In this document: one piece after another, positions 1 to 10,905 of the stretch
Numbering within the stretch: the first letter of the stretch is position 1
Layout of the letters: each line of letters opens with the position of its first letter
NCBI RefSeq assembly: GCF_019973615.1
Contig: NZ_AP024238.1
Span: 2,935,989 to 2,999,988, forward strand
DNA from: Rhodoferax lithotrophicus
GTDB lineage: Bacteria; Pseudomonadota; Gammaproteobacteria; Burkholderiales; Burkholderiaceae_C
Length of the DNA stretch: 64,000 nucleotides
Direction of reading: 5' to 3'
Position numbers and translations under genes: made by a program
Notes under the pieces: model-generated
The model's input: only the letters and a program-made list of their open reading frames with translations
The model's database searches: none
What the model was told of the DNA's origin: nothing

Positions 1-10
1 AATTAGGTCT

Positions 11-45
11 ACAAAATAAAACCGCCGAACGTTCAAGTCCGGCGG
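11..45 (-). terminator. Rho-independent terminator of the carA-leuE-carB operon
   Basis: On the minus strand a 9-bp stem (one G-U pair, loop of six) at 45-22 is followed by a T-rich run at 21-11. It lies about 55 nt past the carB stop. A second perfect hairpin (GCCGTG/CACGGC, 60-76) lies between it and carB but has no T-tract. Confidence 0.85.
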
Positions 46-100
46 CAGGTGTGAATTATGCCGTGATTCACACGGCAAATTCACCCAATCAACACCCTGA

Positions 101-3100
101 TCAGGTACTCAGCAGTTGTGCATGCATTTCCTGAACCGAAATCACATCCAGCTGATCCATATAACGCATACCTTCCACCGCAGCTTCGGCTCCGGCTATG
201 GTGGTGAAGGTTGTAACCTGAGCCAGCAACGCAGAGGTACGAATCTGGCGCGAATCGGCAATGGCGTTGCGGCGCTCTTCGACCGTGTTGATGACCAGCA
301 CGATCTCATTGTTCTTGAGCATATCCACAATATGCGGACGACCTTCAGTGACTTTGTTGACCACGCCACAGGGCACCCCCGCAGCATTGATGGACGCAGC
401 GGTTCCCTTGGTGGCAATCACTACAAAGTCCATAGCTACTAATGCACGTGCAACTTCAATCGCACGGTTTTTGTCGTTATTTTTCACCGACAAGAAAACT
501 TTCCCGGAAGGTTCACCTGTTGCCGTGAATGGACGCGGCAGTTTGCAACCAGCCCCCAATTGTGACTTCACAAAAGCCTCACCAAAAGTCTTGCCAACCC
601 CCATGACTTCGCCGGTGGACTTCATTTCCGGGCCCAAAATGGTGTCAACCCCAGGGAACTTCACAAACGGAAAGACCGCTTCCTTGACGCTGAAATAAGG
701 CGGATTGGCCTCGCGGGTGATGCCTTGTGCGGCCAGGGTTTGCCCCACCATACAGCGGGCCGCCACCTTGGCCAGTTGCACCCCCGTGGCTTTGGAGACA
801 AAGGGAACGGTGCGCGAGGCACGCGGATTCACCTCCAGCACAAAAATCACATCCTGCCCGTCCAGATGCTGAATGGCAAACTGCACGTTCATCAAGCCTA
901 CCACATTCAGGGCATGTGCCATGGCTGCGGTCTGGCGTTTGATCTCGGTGACGGTTGCAGCACACAAGCTGTACGGAGGCAAGGAGCAAGCTGAGTCACC
1001 GCTGTGAACGCCGGCCTGTTCAATGTGCTCCATGACCCCACCGATGTAGGTCTGGCCAGTGGCATCACGCACACAATCCACATCACACTCGATGGCATCG
1101 TTCAGGAAACGATCCAACAGCACAGGCGAGTCATGTGACACTTTCACAGCCTCACGCATGTAACGCTCCAGATCACGCTGCTCGTGCACAATTTCCATGG
1201 CCCGGCCACCCAGCACGTAGCTGGGGCGCACCACCAGGGGGTAACCCAGGGCTGCGGCTTTTTCCAGGGCCTCAGGCTCAGTGCGGGCGGTGGCATTGGG
1301 CGGTTGGCGCAGCTTTAATTCATGCAACAGTTTCTGGAAGCGTTCTCGGTCTTCAGCCGCATCAATCATGTCGGGGCTGGTGCCGATGATGGGCACGCCA
1401 TTGGCCTCCAAATCAAGCGCTAATTTCAAGGGAGTTTGACCACCGTACTGGACGATCACACCATAGGGCTTCTCTTTATCGACAATTTCCAGCACGTCTT
1501 CCAGCGTCAGGGGCTCGAAGTAAAGGCGGTCAGAGGTGTCGTAATCGGTCGAAACGGTTTCCGGGTTGCAGTTGACCATGATGGTCTCATAACCATCTTC
1601 ACGCATGGCCAGTGCCGCATGCACGCAGCAATAGTCAAACTCAATGCCCTGGCCAATGCGGTTGGGGCCACCACCGAGCACCATGATTTTCTTTTTGTCG
1701 GAAGGGGCCGATTCACACTCTGAGCCCTCTGCCTCATAGGTGGAATAAAGGTAGGCAGTGTTGGTGGCAAATTCGGCCGCGCAGGTGTCCACACGCTTGT
1801 AGACCGGGCGAACCCCCAAGGCATGGCGGCGGGCACGCACGGCGACATCGGTGGTTTTGAATTGTTTGGCCAGACGACGATCTGAAAAACCTTTTTGCTT
1901 GAGCGCACGCAGCGTGGCGGCATCAATCGCATCCAGCGCCGTGCCTACAGCAGGCTGCGGCAGGCGCTCAATTTCCAGCTCAATTTGGACAATCTGCTCA
2001 ATCTGCACCAGGAACCAGCGATCAATTTTGGTGATCTCGAAAACCTCATCCACGCTCCAACCGGCAGCGAAGGCATCACCCACATACCAGATGCGATCCG
2101 GGCCAGGTTCACCCAATTCGCGCTCCAGCACCTCACGATCCTGGGTTTTTTCGTTCATGCCATCCACGCCCACTTCCAGGCCACGCAAAGCTTTCTGGAA
2201 GGATTCCTGGAAGGTACGGCCCATGGCCATGACCTCGCCCACCGACTTCATCTGGGTGGTCAAGCGGCTGTCAGCGGCTGGGAATTTCTCAAACGCAAAA
2301 CGCGGCACCTTGGTGACCACGTAGTCAATGCTGGGCTCAAAACTGGCCGGAGTCGCGCCGCCGGTGATCTCGTTTTTGAGTTCATCAAGCGTGTAACCCA
2401 CCGCCAATTTGGCCGCCACCTTGGCAATCGGGAAGCCGGTGGCTTTGGAGGCCAATGCAGACGAGCGGCTGACCCGTGGGTTCATCTCAATCACCACCAT
2501 GCGGCCATCTTTGGGGTTGATGGAGAACTGCACGTTGGAGCCCCCGGTATCGACCCCAATTTCACGCAACACCGCCAACGAGGCGTTACGCAGAATTTGG
2601 TATTCCTTGTCGGTCAGGGTCTGCGCCGGAGCCACGGTGATGGAGTCGCCGGTGTGCACCCCCATCGGGTCCAGATTTTCAATCGAGCAAACGATGATGC
2701 AGTTGTCTGCGGTGTCGCGCACCACTTCCATCTCATACTCTTTCCAGCCCAACAGCGACTCTTCAATCAGCAGCTCATTGGTGGGCGAGGCTTCCAGGCC
2801 ACGCTTGCAAATGACTTCAAACTCTTCCGGGTTGTAGGCAATGCCGCCACCCGTGCCGCCAAGGGTGAAGCTGGGGCGAATCACGGTCGGGAAGCCCACG
2901 GTTTTTTGCACACCCCAGGCTTCTTCCATGCTGTGTGCGATGCCGGAACGGGCTGAACCCAGACCAATTTTGGTCATGGCATCTTTGAATTTGAGGCGGT
3001 CTTCAGCCTTGTCGATGGCCTCAGGCTTGGCGCCAATCAATTCCACCGGTTTGCCGGTCGCCGCACCGGTATATTTGGCCAGCACACCGTTGTGCCACAA

Positions 3101-3403
3101 ATCCAGCGCACAGTTCAGCGCGGTCTGACCACCCATGGTGGGCAAAATGGCATCAGGGCGCTCTTTGGCAATGATTTTTTCAACCGTCTTCCAGGTGATG
3201 GGCTCAATGTAGGTCACATCGGCCGTCGCCGGGTCGGTCATGATGGTGGCCGGGTTGCTGTTGATCAAAATGACTTTATAGCCCTCTTCGCGCAAGGCTT
3301 TGCAGGCCTGCACGCCAGAATAATCAAACTCGCAAGCTTGTCCAATGATGATCGGGCCCGCGCCGATGATGAGGATGCTTTGAATGTCGGTACGTTTTGG
3401 CAT
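101..3403 (-). CDS. carB: carbamoyl-phosphate synthase large subunit
   Basis: CarB makes carbamoyl phosphate from bicarbonate, two ATP and the ammonia released by CarA, feeding pyrimidine and arginine synthesis in the cytoplasm. The 1,100-residue protein has the family's duplicated ATP-grasp layout. The first half begins with the motif [19 protein letters not shown] and the second with [19 protein letters not shown]; a C-terminal MGS-type allosteric domain follows, including the motif [14 protein letters not shown]. It is slightly longer than the usual 1,070-1,085 residues because of a linker around residues 460-500. ATG start at 3403, 55 nt after the leuE stop, and a terminator just downstream make it the last gene of a three-gene operon. 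Confidence 0.97.
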   Translation of the reverse strand: MPKRTDIQSILIIGAGPIIIGQACEFDYSGVQACKALREEGYKVILINSNPATIMTDPATADVTYIEPITWKTVEKIIAKERPDAILPTMGGQTALNCALDLWHNGVLAKYTGAATGKPVELIGAKPEAIDKAEDRLKFKDAMTKIGLGSARSGIAHSMEEAWGVQKTVGFPTVIRPSFTLGGTGGGIAYNPEEFEVICKRGLEASPTNELLIEESLLGWKEYEMEVVRDTADNCIIVCSIENLDPMGVHTGDSITVAPAQTLTDKEYQILRNASLAVLREIGVDTGGSNVQFSINPKDGRMVVIEMNPRVSRSSALASKATGFPIAKVAAKLAVGYTLDELKNEITGGATPASFEPSIDYVVTKVPRFAFEKFPAADSRLTTQMKSVGEVMAMGRTFQESFQKALRGLEVGVDGMNEKTQDREVLERELGEPGPDRIWYVGDAFAAGWSVDEVFEITKIDRWFLVQIEQIVQIELEIERLPQPAVGTALDAIDAATLRALKQKGFSDRRLAKQFKTTDVAVRARRHALGVRPVYKRVDTCAAEFATNTAYLYSTYEAEGSECESAPSDKKKIMVLGGGPNRIGQGIEFDYCCVHAALAMREDGYETIMVNCNPETVSTDYDTSDRLYFEPLTLEDVLEIVDKEKPYGVIVQYGGQTPLKLALDLEANGVPIIGTSPDMIDAAEDRERFQKLLHELKLRQPPNATARTEPEALEKAAALGYPLVVRPSYVLGGRAMEIVHEQRDLERYMREAVKVSHDSPVLLDRFLNDAIECDVDCVRDATGQTYIGGVMEHIEQAGVHSGDSACSLPPYSLCAATVTEIKRQTAAMAHALNVVGLMNVQFAIQHLDGQDVIFVLEVNPRASRTVPFVSKATGVQLAKVAARCMVGQTLAAQGITREANPPYFSVKEAVFPFVKFPGVDTILGPEMKSTGEVMGVGKTFGEAFVKSQLGAGCKLPRPFTATGEPSGKVFLSVKNNDKNRAIEVARALVAMDFVVIATKGTAASINAAGVPCGVVNKVTEGRPHIVDMLKNNEIVLVINTVEERRNAIADSRQIRTSALLAQVTTFTTIAGAEAAVEGMRYMDQLDVISVQEMHAQLLST

Positions 3404-3458
3404 GTTGAAGAACTGCTCTCTAGTTTTACACGCAGCGCAAGCTGCAATTTCAAATAAA

Positions 3459-4148
3459 TTAATTCAGGCTGGCGGTGGCCAATTTGGCCCCGAACCACAT
3501 GAACAAACCACCTACCATGCCAGACAAACTGGCTGACAGCTTCTTGCGCCGGGCAAAGCCTTGCGCCAACCTGGCCCCGGCAAAAATCAGTGCCGACAAG
3601 TACAAGGCGCTAAAGATCATCAAGATGGCGCTCAAAATCAAGAACGGCACTTCAGGTTGCGCGTAGCTGGGGTCAATGAACTGCACAAAAAACGACAGCA
3701 AAAACAAAATCGCTTTTGGATTGAGCAAACTGATCACCAAGGCACGCCGGAACGGCTGTTGCAAATGTGTGGTGCTGGTCACAGCAGATGAAGCTTCTGG
3801 AGTGGAGATTCTGGCCACCGTCTCCACCACATCGGCCTGAACACGCCAACCCTTCAGGGCCGAACGCAGCAAGTTCAATCCGACCCAAGTCAGGTAAGCC
3901 GCGCCAAAGTACTTGACCACCATGAACATGGCTGGGTAGGTGCGCAAGACACCCGCCGCGCCCAATCCGGTGCAAATCAGCAAAAGGGTGTCACCCACAA
4001 ACACACCGTAAGCTCCCTGGAATCCGGCCCGCACTCCGCGCGCAGTGGCTACCGACAGTACATACAGTGAATTTGGCCCAGGCAACAAGATGATGCCAAA
4101 GGCACCAATCACGTAAGTCCACAGGTCGGTGACACCGTAAAAGCTCAT
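3459..4148 (-). CDS. leuE: LysE/LeuE family amino-acid exporter
   Basis: This 229-residue inner-membrane protein is a LysE/RhtB-family exporter, closest in style to LeuE (leucine efflux). The N-terminal signature is [21 protein letters not shown]. About six hydrophobic segments are visible, with a hydrophilic loop near residues 110-130. Its ATG overlaps the carA stop as ATGA, so it is probably translationally coupled to carA, and carB follows 55 nt later. An amino-acid exporter between the two carbamoyl-phosphate synthase subunits is odd metabolically; the substrate is inferred from the family only. Confidence 0.88.
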   Translation of the reverse strand: MSFYGVTDLWTYVIGAFGIILLPGPNSLYVLSVATARGVRAGFQGAYGVFVGDTLLLICTGLGAAGVLRTYPAMFMVVKYFGAAYLTWVGLNLLRSALKGWRVQADVVETVARISTPEASSAVTSTTHLQQPFRRALVISLLNPKAILFLLSFFVQFIDPSYAQPEVPFLILSAILMIFSALYLSALIFAGARLAQGFARRKKLSASLSGMVGGLFMWFGAKLATASLN

Positions 4149-5332
4149 CCGCGTGACTCCATCGAGGTGATGAACCGGTCAAACAGGTAGCCGATGTCAT
4201 GCGGTCCGGGCGAGGCTTCCGGGTGACCCTGGAAGCAAAATGCCGGCTTATCGGTGCGAGCCAAACCTTGCAAAGTGCCGTCAAACAGGCTGACATGGGT
4301 GGCACGCAAATTGGTCGGCAAGGTTTTTTCATCGACCGCAAAACCATGGTTCTGACTGGTGATACTGACGCGGCCGGTATCCAGGTCTTTGACCGGATGG
4401 TTGGCCCCATGGTGACCAAATTTCATCTTGAAAGTTTTGGCCCCACTGGCCAAGGCCATGATCTGGTGACCCAGGCAAATGCCAAAAGTGGGAATGCCGG
4501 ACTCGATCAGCTCGGTTGCCGCAGCAATCGCGTAGTCACAAGGCTCAGGATCACCCGGGCCATTGCTCAAGAAAATGCCATCAGGCTGGTGTTTGAACAC
4601 TTCTGCCGCAGGCGTTTGGGCGGGGACGACCGTGACCTTGCAGCCACGCTGCGCCAACATGCGCAAAATGTTTTTCTTGACACCAAAATCATAGGCTACC
4701 ACATGAAAACGCGGAGCAGTTTGCTCACCATAGCCAGGTTGGCCATCCTGCTCCGTACAAGACAACGACCACTCGGTTTGTGTCCATGGGTAACCAGCCT
4801 TGGCGCTCACCACCTGAGCCAAATCTAGGCCAGACATGCTGGGCGCAGATTGGGCCAGGGCCACCGCCCGGTCTATCACCGCCTGCGTGACCACTTCACC
4901 TTCAGCCAATGCCAGGATGCAGCCGTTTTGTGCGCCTTGAGTGCGCAACTGGCGTGTCAGCTGCCGGGTGTCAAGATTGGCAATCGCCACTGTGCCTTGT
5001 TCGCGCAAATAGGCATCCAAGGGCTGACCTGAGCGAAAGTTGGAAGCCAGCAGCGGCAGATTTTTGATGATCAGGCCAGCCGCATGGACGCGGTCAGACT
5101 CGACATCTTGGGTATTGACACCGTAATTGCCGATATGGGGGTAAGTGAGGGTGACAATTTGCTGGCAGTAGCTCGGGTCTGTGAGGATTTCCTGGTAGCC
5201 GGTCATGGAGGTGTTGAACACCACCTCGCCCACCGTGGAGCCCGTGGCTCCAATGGAATTGCCTTGATAGACCGTGCCGTCTGCGAGCGCCAGAATGGCT
5301 GGTGGGGTATTTCCCTTGAGAGACAAAAGCAC
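4145..5332 (-). CDS. carA: carbamoyl-phosphate synthase small (glutaminase) subunit
   Basis: CarA hydrolyses glutamine and channels ammonia to CarB. The protein (395 residues from this start) has the N-terminal CPSase small-chain domain ([15 protein letters not shown]) and a class I glutamine amidotransferase domain with nucleophile Cys in [10 protein letters not shown] and a His/Glu pair in [13 protein letters not shown]. The reading frame is open to 5545, but I place the start at the GTG at 5332: the family alignment begins there ([20 protein letters not shown]) and GGAG lies six nt upstream. The longer upstream reading has no family similarity. Its stop overlaps the leuE start. Confidence 0.95.
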   Translation of the reverse strand: MLLSLKGNTPPAILALADGTVYQGNSIGATGSTVGEVVFNTSMTGYQEILTDPSYCQQIVTLTYPHIGNYGVNTQDVESDRVHAAGLIIKNLPLLASNFRSGQPLDAYLREQGTVAIANLDTRQLTRQLRTQGAQNGCILALAEGEVVTQAVIDRAVALAQSAPSMSGLDLAQVVSAKAGYPWTQTEWSLSCTEQDGQPGYGEQTAPRFHVVAYDFGVKKNILRMLAQRGCKVTVVPAQTPAAEVFKHQPDGIFLSNGPGDPEPCDYAIAAATELIESGIPTFGICLGHQIMALASGAKTFKMKFGHHGANHPVKDLDTGRVSITSQNHGFAVDEKTLPTNLRATHVSLFDGTLQGLARTDKPAFCFQGHPEASPGPHDIGYLFDRFITSMESRG

Positions 5333-5461
5333 TGGGTTCTCCGAAATGGTTACGGGTACGCCCAAGCACACAGGAATTCCTTCCTGAAGTAGCGACAAAA
5401 TGGGATTGGGCAAGGACAGCTGCTGTGAGCGTACGCGGGTGCAAAATTGCCCTAAATTATA
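5333..5461 (-). promoter_or_regulatory. putative carA promoter and leader
   Basis: A perfect TATAAT -10 box lies on the minus strand at 5461-5456, with no good -35 at 17 nt. Transcription from it would give a leader of about 115 nt before carA. The leader holds a 6-bp hairpin (CAGGAA, loop GGAA, TTCCTG) close to the ribosome-binding site. Pyrimidine- or arginine-responsive control is plausible for this operon but is not shown. Confidence 0.4.
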
Positions 5462-5508
5462 GCCTAGGGGCAACCCTATATCACCCCCACGGTGCCCCTT
5501 AAACAGCC

Positions 5509-6294
5509 TTAGCCCAAGTGTGCCGTGGCACTGGCGTGCAAACAAATGGCGGCAGCGGTGGCCACATTCAAAGACTCTTCGCCACCGGGCTGCGCAATTC
5601 GCACATGCAGGTTGGCAAGTGCCTCCAGTTCGGCACCAACACCCTGACCTTCATGCCCCAACGCCCACACACAGGGCATCGGTAGCTCTCCATTTGAGAG
5701 CATCCGATGCAAATAGTGACCACGATGTGAGCTGGTTACCAACAACGGCAACCGGAGTTCAGACAAACAGCGCAGATCCGCACCTTCAATCAATTGCAAA
5801 CCCCAGTGGGCCCCCATGCCGGCGCGCAAGACTTTGGGCGACCAAAGTGCAGCACTTCCTTTGAACGCAATAATTTGCTTAAAACCAAAGGCCGAGGCAC
5901 TGCGCAAAATCGCCCCCACATTGCCAGCATCCTGCACACGATCCAGCACTACCGTGGCCACACCAGACTGGATTGCTGGCACCTGAGCCATATCAAACAG
6001 AAATCCCATCCTTGAGGGCGACTCCAGTGCACTTATTGAATCGTACAAAACATCAGAGATTACTATATTTTTAAGAGCTGCTTGCGCATATTCAATGGGC
6101 GCTAGAGGCCAAAAAGACTCTGAAAAAATGCCAATTGCGGGTTGTTTTCCCCGCGCCATGGCGGCGCGCACCAGATGATCACCCTCTGCCCAGACACGCT
6201 GCTGCTTGCGGTATTCGGTGCTGCCATGGGCGAGTTTCTTCAAATCCTTGACGAATGCGTTGTCACGCGAACTGATCCACAACGGGGCGTTCAT
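5509..6294 (-). CDS. TrmH/SpoU-family RNA 2'-O-methyltransferase
   Basis: A 261-residue SPOUT methyltransferase predicted to methylate a ribose 2'-OH in tRNA or rRNA using S-adenosylmethionine. The three SpoU motifs are present: [18 protein letters not shown], then GHEGQGVG, then [18 protein letters not shown], which forms the trefoil knot. An N-terminal substrate-binding domain of about 100 residues precedes them. Within that domain, residues around [18 protein letters not shown] are encoded by a copy of the dispersed repeat (6063-6110). The ATG overlaps the rnhB stop by 4 nt, so the gene closes the super-operon. The exact target cannot be told from sequence. Confidence 0.9.
   Translation of the reverse strand: MNAPLWISSRDNAFVKDLKKLAHGSTEYRKQQRVWAEGDHLVRAAMARGKQPAIGIFSESFWPLAPIEYAQAALKNIVISDVLYDSISALESPSRMGFLFDMAQVPAIQSGVATVVLDRVQDAGNVGAILRSASAFGFKQIIAFKGSAALWSPKVLRAGMGAHWGLQLIEGADLRCLSELRLPLLVTSSHRGHYLHRMLSNGELPMPCVWALGHEGQGVGAELEALANLHVRIAQPGGEESLNVATAAAICLHASATAHLG
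6063..6110 (-). repeat. dispersed 48-bp repeat, copy A (inside RNA methyltransferase gene)
   Basis: In coding sense it reads GGCCTCTAGC, 13 nt, GCGCAAGCAGCT, 9 nt, ATAG, exactly 48 bp between anchors. It is translated in frame as [16 protein letters not shown]. Confidence 0.85.
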
Positions 6295-6896
6295 GCCAAG
6301 CCTTTAGCCAACACTTCGGCCACCGGCCGAAAACTGGTGCGATGCTCCGGGCAAGCCCCCTGCTCACTCAAAGCTGCCAGATGGGCCGCAGTGCCATAAC
6401 CTTTGTGCTTGGCAAAGCCATAAGCCGGAAACTGTTGGTCATAGTCCTCACACCAGCGGTCACGAGTGACCTTGGCCAAAATGGAGGCCGCCGAAATCGC
6501 TGCCACCAACGCATCACCTTTGATCACAGCCTCGGCCCGCATCGGCAAAACAGGCAAGCGATTGCCATCGACAAGAACCAGTTTGGGTGACAGACGCAAA
6601 CCCTGAACGGCACGGCGCATGGCTAACAAAGTGGCCTGCAAAATGTTCAACTCATCAATTTCCTGCACACTAGCCTGCGCTACAGAACAACAAAGCGCTT
6701 TGGCTCGAATCTCGTCAAACAGTTGCTCCCGTTTCCGCGCGGTGAGTTTTTTGGAGTCTGCCAAGCCTTTGATTGGATGCAGCTCATCCAGGATCACGGC
6801 AGCCGCCACCACCGGACCCGCCAGCGGGCCGCGCCCAGCCTCATCAACGCCAGCAATCAGGCCGTGGGCACCCCACTGCAAAGCCACTTGCTGCAT
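6291..6896 (-). CDS. rnhB: ribonuclease HII
   Basis: RNase HII removes ribonucleotides from DNA and RNA-DNA hybrids. The four acidic active-site residues are visible: Asp and Glu in [12 protein letters not shown], Asp in [10 protein letters not shown], and Asp in the [14 protein letters not shown] segment. I place the start at the ATG at 6896 (201 residues), which fits the family length with about 16 residues before the GVDEAGRGP motif. An in-frame ATG at 6989 would add 31 basic residues and overlap lpxB by 29 nt, and neither start has a strong ribosome-binding site. The stop overlaps the downstream methyltransferase start (ATGA). Confidence 0.9.
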   Translation of the reverse strand: MQQVALQWGAHGLIAGVDEAGRGPLAGPVVAAAVILDELHPIKGLADSKKLTARKREQLFDEIRAKALCCSVAQASVQEIDELNILQATLLAMRRAVQGLRLSPKLVLVDGNRLPVLPMRAEAVIKGDALVAAISAASILAKVTRDRWCEDYDQQFPAYGFAKHKGYGTAAHLAALSEQGACPEHRTSFRPVAEVLAKGLA

Positions 6897-6960
6897 GCTG
6901 GCCTGCACCACCACACCTTTTCGCAGCGCGCGTGTGACAGTTGGCTTGACGATGGTCACT

Positions 6961-8112
6961 TTAATTTTGGAGGAGTTGCGCGATGGCATGGGCAGCTAGC
7001 TTGGGAGTGTCACGCTGCAGCTCATGATGCAGCGCGGTAAATCGTTGTTCAAGAGCAGCTATTTTCTCAGGCTCTGAGTTGATTGCGCCAAGCCAGCACA
7101 AAACTTCTTGCGCCAAGGCCTGCGGAGTAGCGACATCCTGCAACAGCTCGGGCACCACAAAGTCACGGCACAGGATATTTGGCAGACCCACCCAGGGCTG
7201 CAGTTTTTTGCGTCGCATGATGCGCCAGGATACAGCACCCATGCGGTAGGCAATCACCATCGGGCGCTTGAACAACGCCGCTTCCAGCGTTGCGGTTCCA
7301 CTGGCGATCAAGGTGACATCACAAGCGGCCAGCACGGTATGTGATTGCCCGTCAATCACTTGTAAAACATCATCCCCCAGACCACTGGCGCGGGCAGCGG
7401 CCTCAATTTTTTGGCGCAGTGAAGGAATGGCAGGTACTATGAACTTTGTAGCTGATTGCGCTTGTTTTATAAGGGCTGCCGCCTGAAAAAACCTTAAAGC
7501 AAGATGCCGTATCTCGGATTCCCGACTACCTGGCAGAATGGCCACCACCGGGTCATTCGTCGTCAAACCCAGCTTGGCACGCGCTGCTACCCGATCAGGC
7601 TGCAGAGGGATCACATTGGCCAGAGGATGCCCGACATAGGTGGCCGCAATGCCGTGCCGGGCCAACAATTCAGGCTCAAACGGAAAAATACACAGCACAT
7701 GGTCAACACTGCGTTTGATTTTTTCTACCCGCTCGGGGCGCCAGGCCCAAATGGAGGGGCAAACAAAATGCACCGTCTTGATGCCCTGGGCCTTCAGGTC
7801 AGCTTCCAGATCAAGGTTGAAATCCGGTGCGTCTACGCCGATAAAAATATCCGGGTGGTGCTGTAACAAACGCTCTTTCAGCTGGCGGCGGATACCCACA
7901 ATCTCGCGGTAGCGCCGCAAGACTTCCCAGCCAAAACCATGTACCGAGAGTGTGTCGTGTGCCCACCAGGCCTGAAAACCACGTTTGGCCATCTGTGGGC
8001 CACCAATTCCGGCCGTGGACAACGTTGGCCATTGCTGCTTCAAGCCGTCAAGCAGCAAGCCTGCAAGAAGATCGCCAGAAGTTTCACCCGCGACCAGCGC
8101 AGCCAATTTCAT
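6961..8112 (-). CDS. lpxB: lipid-A-disaccharide synthase
   Basis: LpxB (GT19) joins lipid X to UDP-diacylglucosamine to form the lipid A disaccharide at the inner face of the inner membrane. The protein is 383 residues, matching the usual 380-390. It carries [16 protein letters not shown] at the N-terminus, [15 protein letters not shown], the GHPLA motif, and [12 protein letters not shown] in the second Rossmann half. I use the ATG at 8112; the reading frame extends upstream into lpxA without homology. Residues spelled [18 protein letters not shown] correspond to a dispersed-repeat copy (7437-7484), yet total length is normal, so the repeat appears to replace rather than lengthen native sequence. 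Confidence 0.96.
   Translation of the reverse strand: MKLAALVAGETSGDLLAGLLLDGLKQQWPTLSTAGIGGPQMAKRGFQAWWAHDTLSVHGFGWEVLRRYREIVGIRRQLKERLLQHHPDIFIGVDAPDFNLDLEADLKAQGIKTVHFVCPSIWAWRPERVEKIKRSVDHVLCIFPFEPELLARHGIAATYVGHPLANVIPLQPDRVAARAKLGLTTNDPVVAILPGSRESEIRHLALRFFQAAALIKQAQSATKFIVPAIPSLRQKIEAAARASGLGDDVLQVIDGQSHTVLAACDVTLIASGTATLEAALFKRPMVIAYRMGAVSWRIMRRKKLQPWVGLPNILCRDFVVPELLQDVATPQALAQEVLCWLGAINSEPEKIAALEQRFTALHHELQRDTPKLAAHAIAQLLQN
7437..7484 (-). repeat. dispersed 48-bp repeat, copy B (inside lpxB)
   Basis: AGCCCTTAT, seven nt, GCGCAA-T-CAGCTA, seven nt, CATAGTA are spaced exactly as in the intergenic copy at 48458-48505. The first four anchor bases have diverged. It is read in the same frame as copy A. 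Confidence 0.7.
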
Positions 8113-8126
8113 GAAGTCAGCCAAGG

Positions 8127-8921
8127 TTAGCGGACAATGCCGCGCTGCGGCGAAGATTGCTCCAAAAAAGTGAGCATCATCTGGACATCTGGTGTGCACT
8201 CAGGGCAGTTTTCGTCCAACTCCGCAATGCGCTCACGAGCTGCCTGCAAGGTCAGGTCATCGCGGTAAAGCGCCTTGTGCATGGCCTTGACGGCGCTGAT
8301 GCGCTCTGGCGAGTAACCACGTCGGCGTAAGCCCTCAAAGTTCATGGAACGTGCCGCTGCAGGCTGCCCCTGGCACATCACAAAAGGCGGCAAGTCGGCA
8401 AACAGCAACGTACACATGGCAGTCATGCTGTGGGCCCCAATCCGCACAAACTGGTGCACCACGGTGAAACCGCCCAAAATGGCCCAATCACCCACATGCA
8501 CATGACCAGCCAACTGCGAATTGTTGGCAAAAATGGTTTGGTTACCCACCTGACAATCATGGGCCAGATGGACGTAAGCCATCAGCCAGTTGTCATCACC
8601 GACACGGGTTACCCCCACATCACCGGGTGAACCAATATTGAAAGTACAAAACTCACGGATGGTGTTGCGGTGGCCAATGACCAGTTCACACGGTTCACCC
8701 GCGTATTTTTTGTCCTGAGGAATGGCCCCAAGGGAAGCAAACTGAAAAATCCGGTTGTCTTGCCCAATGGTGGTATGCCCTTCAATCACACAATGCGGGC
8801 CAACCGTGGTTCCTGCGCCAATTTTGACGTGTGGACCAATCACGGTGTACGGCCCCACTGTGACCGAACTGTCAAGTTCAGCAGCAGGGTCAACCAAAGC
8901 GGTGGCGTGAATTGTTGTCAA
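8127..8921 (-). CDS. lpxA: acyl-ACP--UDP-N-acetylglucosamine O-acyltransferase
   Basis: LpxA transfers a 3-hydroxyacyl chain from ACP to UDP-GlcNAc, the first step of lipid A synthesis. The 264-residue protein is a left-handed beta-helix of hexapeptide repeats ([18 protein letters not shown] and onward) with the catalytic His in [13 protein letters not shown] and a helical C-terminal domain. The start codon is TTG at 8921; GAGG eight nt upstream overlaps the fabZ stop, and the sequence [16 protein letters not shown] begins where the family begins. It lies 10 nt after fabZ and 14 nt before lpxB. Confidence 0.96.
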   Translation of the reverse strand: MTTIHATALVDPAAELDSSVTVGPYTVIGPHVKIGAGTTVGPHCVIEGHTTIGQDNRIFQFASLGAIPQDKKYAGEPCELVIGHRNTIREFCTFNIGSPGDVGVTRVGDDNWLMAYVHLAHDCQVGNQTIFANNSQLAGHVHVGDWAILGGFTVVHQFVRIGAHSMTAMCTLLFADLPPFVMCQGQPAAARSMNFEGLRRRGYSPERISAVKAMHKALYRDDLTLQAARERIAELDENCPECTPDVQMMLTFLEQSSPQRGIVR

Positions 8922-8931
8922 AGCCCTGACC

Positions 8932-9369
8932 TCAGGCTATTTTGCGAATGGCGCATGTGAGTTCAGCTTCCACCGCCACGTCTCCATCCACCAAAGCACG
9001 CGATTGGAACTTAAAAATACCGGCTTTCATACGTAGCAGCGCAACTTCAAGTATCAACTGGTCTCCTGGTTCCACTGGCCGCTTGAAACGCACGCCTTCC
9101 ATACCCGCAAAGTAATAAACGGTATCGTCGGTAGCAGCGGATTCCATGGCATCAAAAGCCAACAGGGCCGCCGCCTGAGCCAAGGCTTCAAGCATCAAAA
9201 CTCCGGGCATCACCGGGCGATAGGGGAAATGTCCTTGAAAGAAAGGCTCGTTGATGGTGACGTTTTTCAGTGCCTTGATGGTTTTACCCTTGTCAATTTC
9301 CAGTACACGATCAACCAGTAAAAAGGGATAACGATGCGGAAGTTTGGTGAGAATTTTGTAGATATCCAT
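8932..9369 (-). CDS. fabZ: (3R)-hydroxyacyl-ACP dehydratase
   Basis: FabZ dehydrates beta-hydroxyacyl-ACP in fatty-acid elongation and competes with LpxA for hydroxymyristoyl-ACP, which explains its place between lpxD and lpxA. The 145-residue hot-dog-fold protein has the catalytic His in [13 protein letters not shown] and the catalytic Glu in LMLEALAQA. The N-terminus [20 protein letters not shown] is typical. ATG at 9369; the lpxD stop is 16 nt upstream. Confidence 0.97.
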   Translation of the reverse strand: MDIYKILTKLPHRYPFLLVDRVLEIDKGKTIKALKNVTINEPFFQGHFPYRPVMPGVLMLEALAQAAALLAFDAMESAATDDTVYYFAGMEGVRFKRPVEPGDQLILEVALLRMKAGIFKFQSRALVDGDVAVEAELTCAIRKIA

Positions 9370-9385
9370 ACAACGATGTTCTTTT

Positions 9386-10363
9386 TTAGTGTTTCAAATC
9401 AATTAATTGAGCTTCAAGCGCACGTACACGCTCACGCAATTGAGCTAGGTGCTTGAGTGAGACGGCATTTTTTTCCCAGGTAGCATTGTCATCAATCGGA
9501 AACATGCCGGTGTAATGGCCTGGCTGACGGATGGAGCGTGTAGCTACGCTTGCTGCAGAGATGTTGACACCATCAGCCAGCGTCAAATGTCCCAGCACAA
9601 TCGCCCCACCACCCACGGTGCAGTGCGCCCCAATATGAGCACTGCCGGCCACACCAACACACCCCGCCATGGCTGTATGCTGACCAATGTGCACGTTGTG
9701 GCCAATCTGTACCAAGTTGTCGAGCTTGACACCATCCTCGATCACCGTATCTTGCAAGGCACCACGGTCAATACAGGTGTTGGCACCAATTTCGACATCA
9801 TTACCAATGCGCACGGCCCCAAGCTGCTCTATTTTTTCCCATGCCCCAGCGTTGGGGGCAAAACCAAACCCATCAGCACCAATCACTACACCGGGGTGCA
9901 ACAAGCAACGCTCACCAATCACACAATTTTCGGACACAGTCACGCGTGATTTAAGCTCGGTATAGGCCCCAATAACCGCTCCCGCCTCAACCACACACAG
10001 CGCGCCAATACGGGCACTCGGATGAATGGTGGCCAAAGGGTCAATCACTGCACTCGGATGACATTGCGGTTTGTCATGCACTGGCAAGTTTTTTTTCCAC
10101 AGTTGTGTGAGCCGCGCAAAGTACAAATAAGGTTGATCTGTAACGATGCATGCCCCGCGGGCACGGGCTACCGATTCAAAGCTTGCACTGACAATGACAC
10201 AAGAGGCTTGAGTTGAGGTTAGTTGATGCTGGTATTTAGGGTGACTCAAAAAACTTAACTGCCCAGCATGGGCAGTTTCAAGCGGAGCCAAGCCTTCAAT
10301 CAGAAGGGCGGGGTCTCCATACAACTCACCACCCAAGGCATCAACAATAAATGACAAACGCAT
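9386..10363 (-). CDS. lpxD: UDP-3-O-acylglucosamine N-acyltransferase
   Basis: LpxD adds the N-linked hydroxyacyl chain in the third step of lipid A synthesis. The 325-residue protein has an N-terminal uridine-binding domain (about 1-100), a left-handed beta-helix of hexapeptide repeats, and the catalytic His in [13 protein letters not shown]. The C-terminus forms a helix ([18 protein letters not shown]) as in other LpxD proteins. It lies about 30 nt downstream of skp. Confidence 0.97.
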   Translation of the reverse strand: MRLSFIVDALGGELYGDPALLIEGLAPLETAHAGQLSFLSHPKYQHQLTSTQASCVIVSASFESVARARGACIVTDQPYLYFARLTQLWKKNLPVHDKPQCHPSAVIDPLATIHPSARIGALCVVEAGAVIGAYTELKSRVTVSENCVIGERCLLHPGVVIGADGFGFAPNAGAWEKIEQLGAVRIGNDVEIGANTCIDRGALQDTVIEDGVKLDNLVQIGHNVHIGQHTAMAGCVGVAGSAHIGAHCTVGGGAIVLGHLTLADGVNISAASVATRSIRQPGHYTGMFPIDDNATWEKNAVSLKHLAQLRERVRALEAQLIDLKH

Positions 10364-10392
10364 GGATAAGCACCAACCGCCTAAACTTGCCT

Positions 10393-10905
10393 TTACTTGA
10401 CAGCAGATGCGTTGAGAGCTTTGATGACTTTGTCCGTAATGTCATTGCGTGGATTGAAATACACCGCATCTTGAAAGATAAAGTCATACTTCTCTGCCAC
10501 AGCAATGTCTTTGATCACCTTGTTGGCACGTTGAATGACCAACTGCAATTCTTCATTTTTACGTGCATTCAGGTCCTCCTGGAATTCACGGCGCTTTCTC
10601 TGGAAATCACGATCCAGTTCCAATAGTTGCTTTTGGCGTGTTTGACGCTGAGTTTCAGGCAACGTAGGTGCGTCGCGCTCCAGCTTGTCCGCCATGGACT
10701 TGATATTGGCCCCTTGGTCAACCAGCTCTTTTTCGCGTTTTGAAAATTCCTGCTCAAGTTTGGTTTGTGCCGCTTTGGCCGTACTGGCTTCCTTTAAAAC
10801 CCGCTCGGTACTGACAAAACCCAAACGAACCTCTTGAGCATGTGCAGCTGAAAGGTAAAAGCCCAGCACAAGCAGAGCACAAAAACGATGTAGAAAATGA
10901 TTCAT
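10393..10905 (-). CDS. skp: OmpH/Skp periplasmic chaperone
   Basis: Skp holds unfolded outer-membrane proteins in the periplasm on their way to the BAM complex. The 170-residue precursor has a signal peptide ending at SAAHA before QEVRLG, then a long charged coiled coil (about residues 40-130, for example [16 protein letters not shown]) and the C-terminal segment [16 protein letters not shown] typical of OmpH. Its ATG overlaps the bamA stop by one base (TGATG), indicating coupling to its functional partner. Confidence 0.95.
   Translation of the reverse strand: MNHFLHRFCALLVLGFYLSAAHAQEVRLGFVSTERVLKEASTAKAAQTKLEQEFSKREKELVDQGANIKSMADKLERDAPTLPETQRQTRQKQLLELDRDFQRKRREFQEDLNARKNEELQLVIQRANKVIKDIAVAEKYDFIFQDAVYFNPRNDITDKVIKALNASAVK

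Noticed and set aside
421..460. Possible repeat copy in carB around ATAGCTACTAATGCACG
   Set aside because: Only a short partial match; register with the 48-bp anchors fails and the CarB sequence there looks native.
5426..5445. Dyad-like GTACGC near the carA leader
   Set aside because: Only one half-site matches; the second half does not fit the stress-gene consensus.
5333..5545. N-terminal extension of CarA from a start at 5545
   Set aside because: Homology starts at the GTG at 5332, which has a ribosome-binding site, and the extension crosses the likely promoter.
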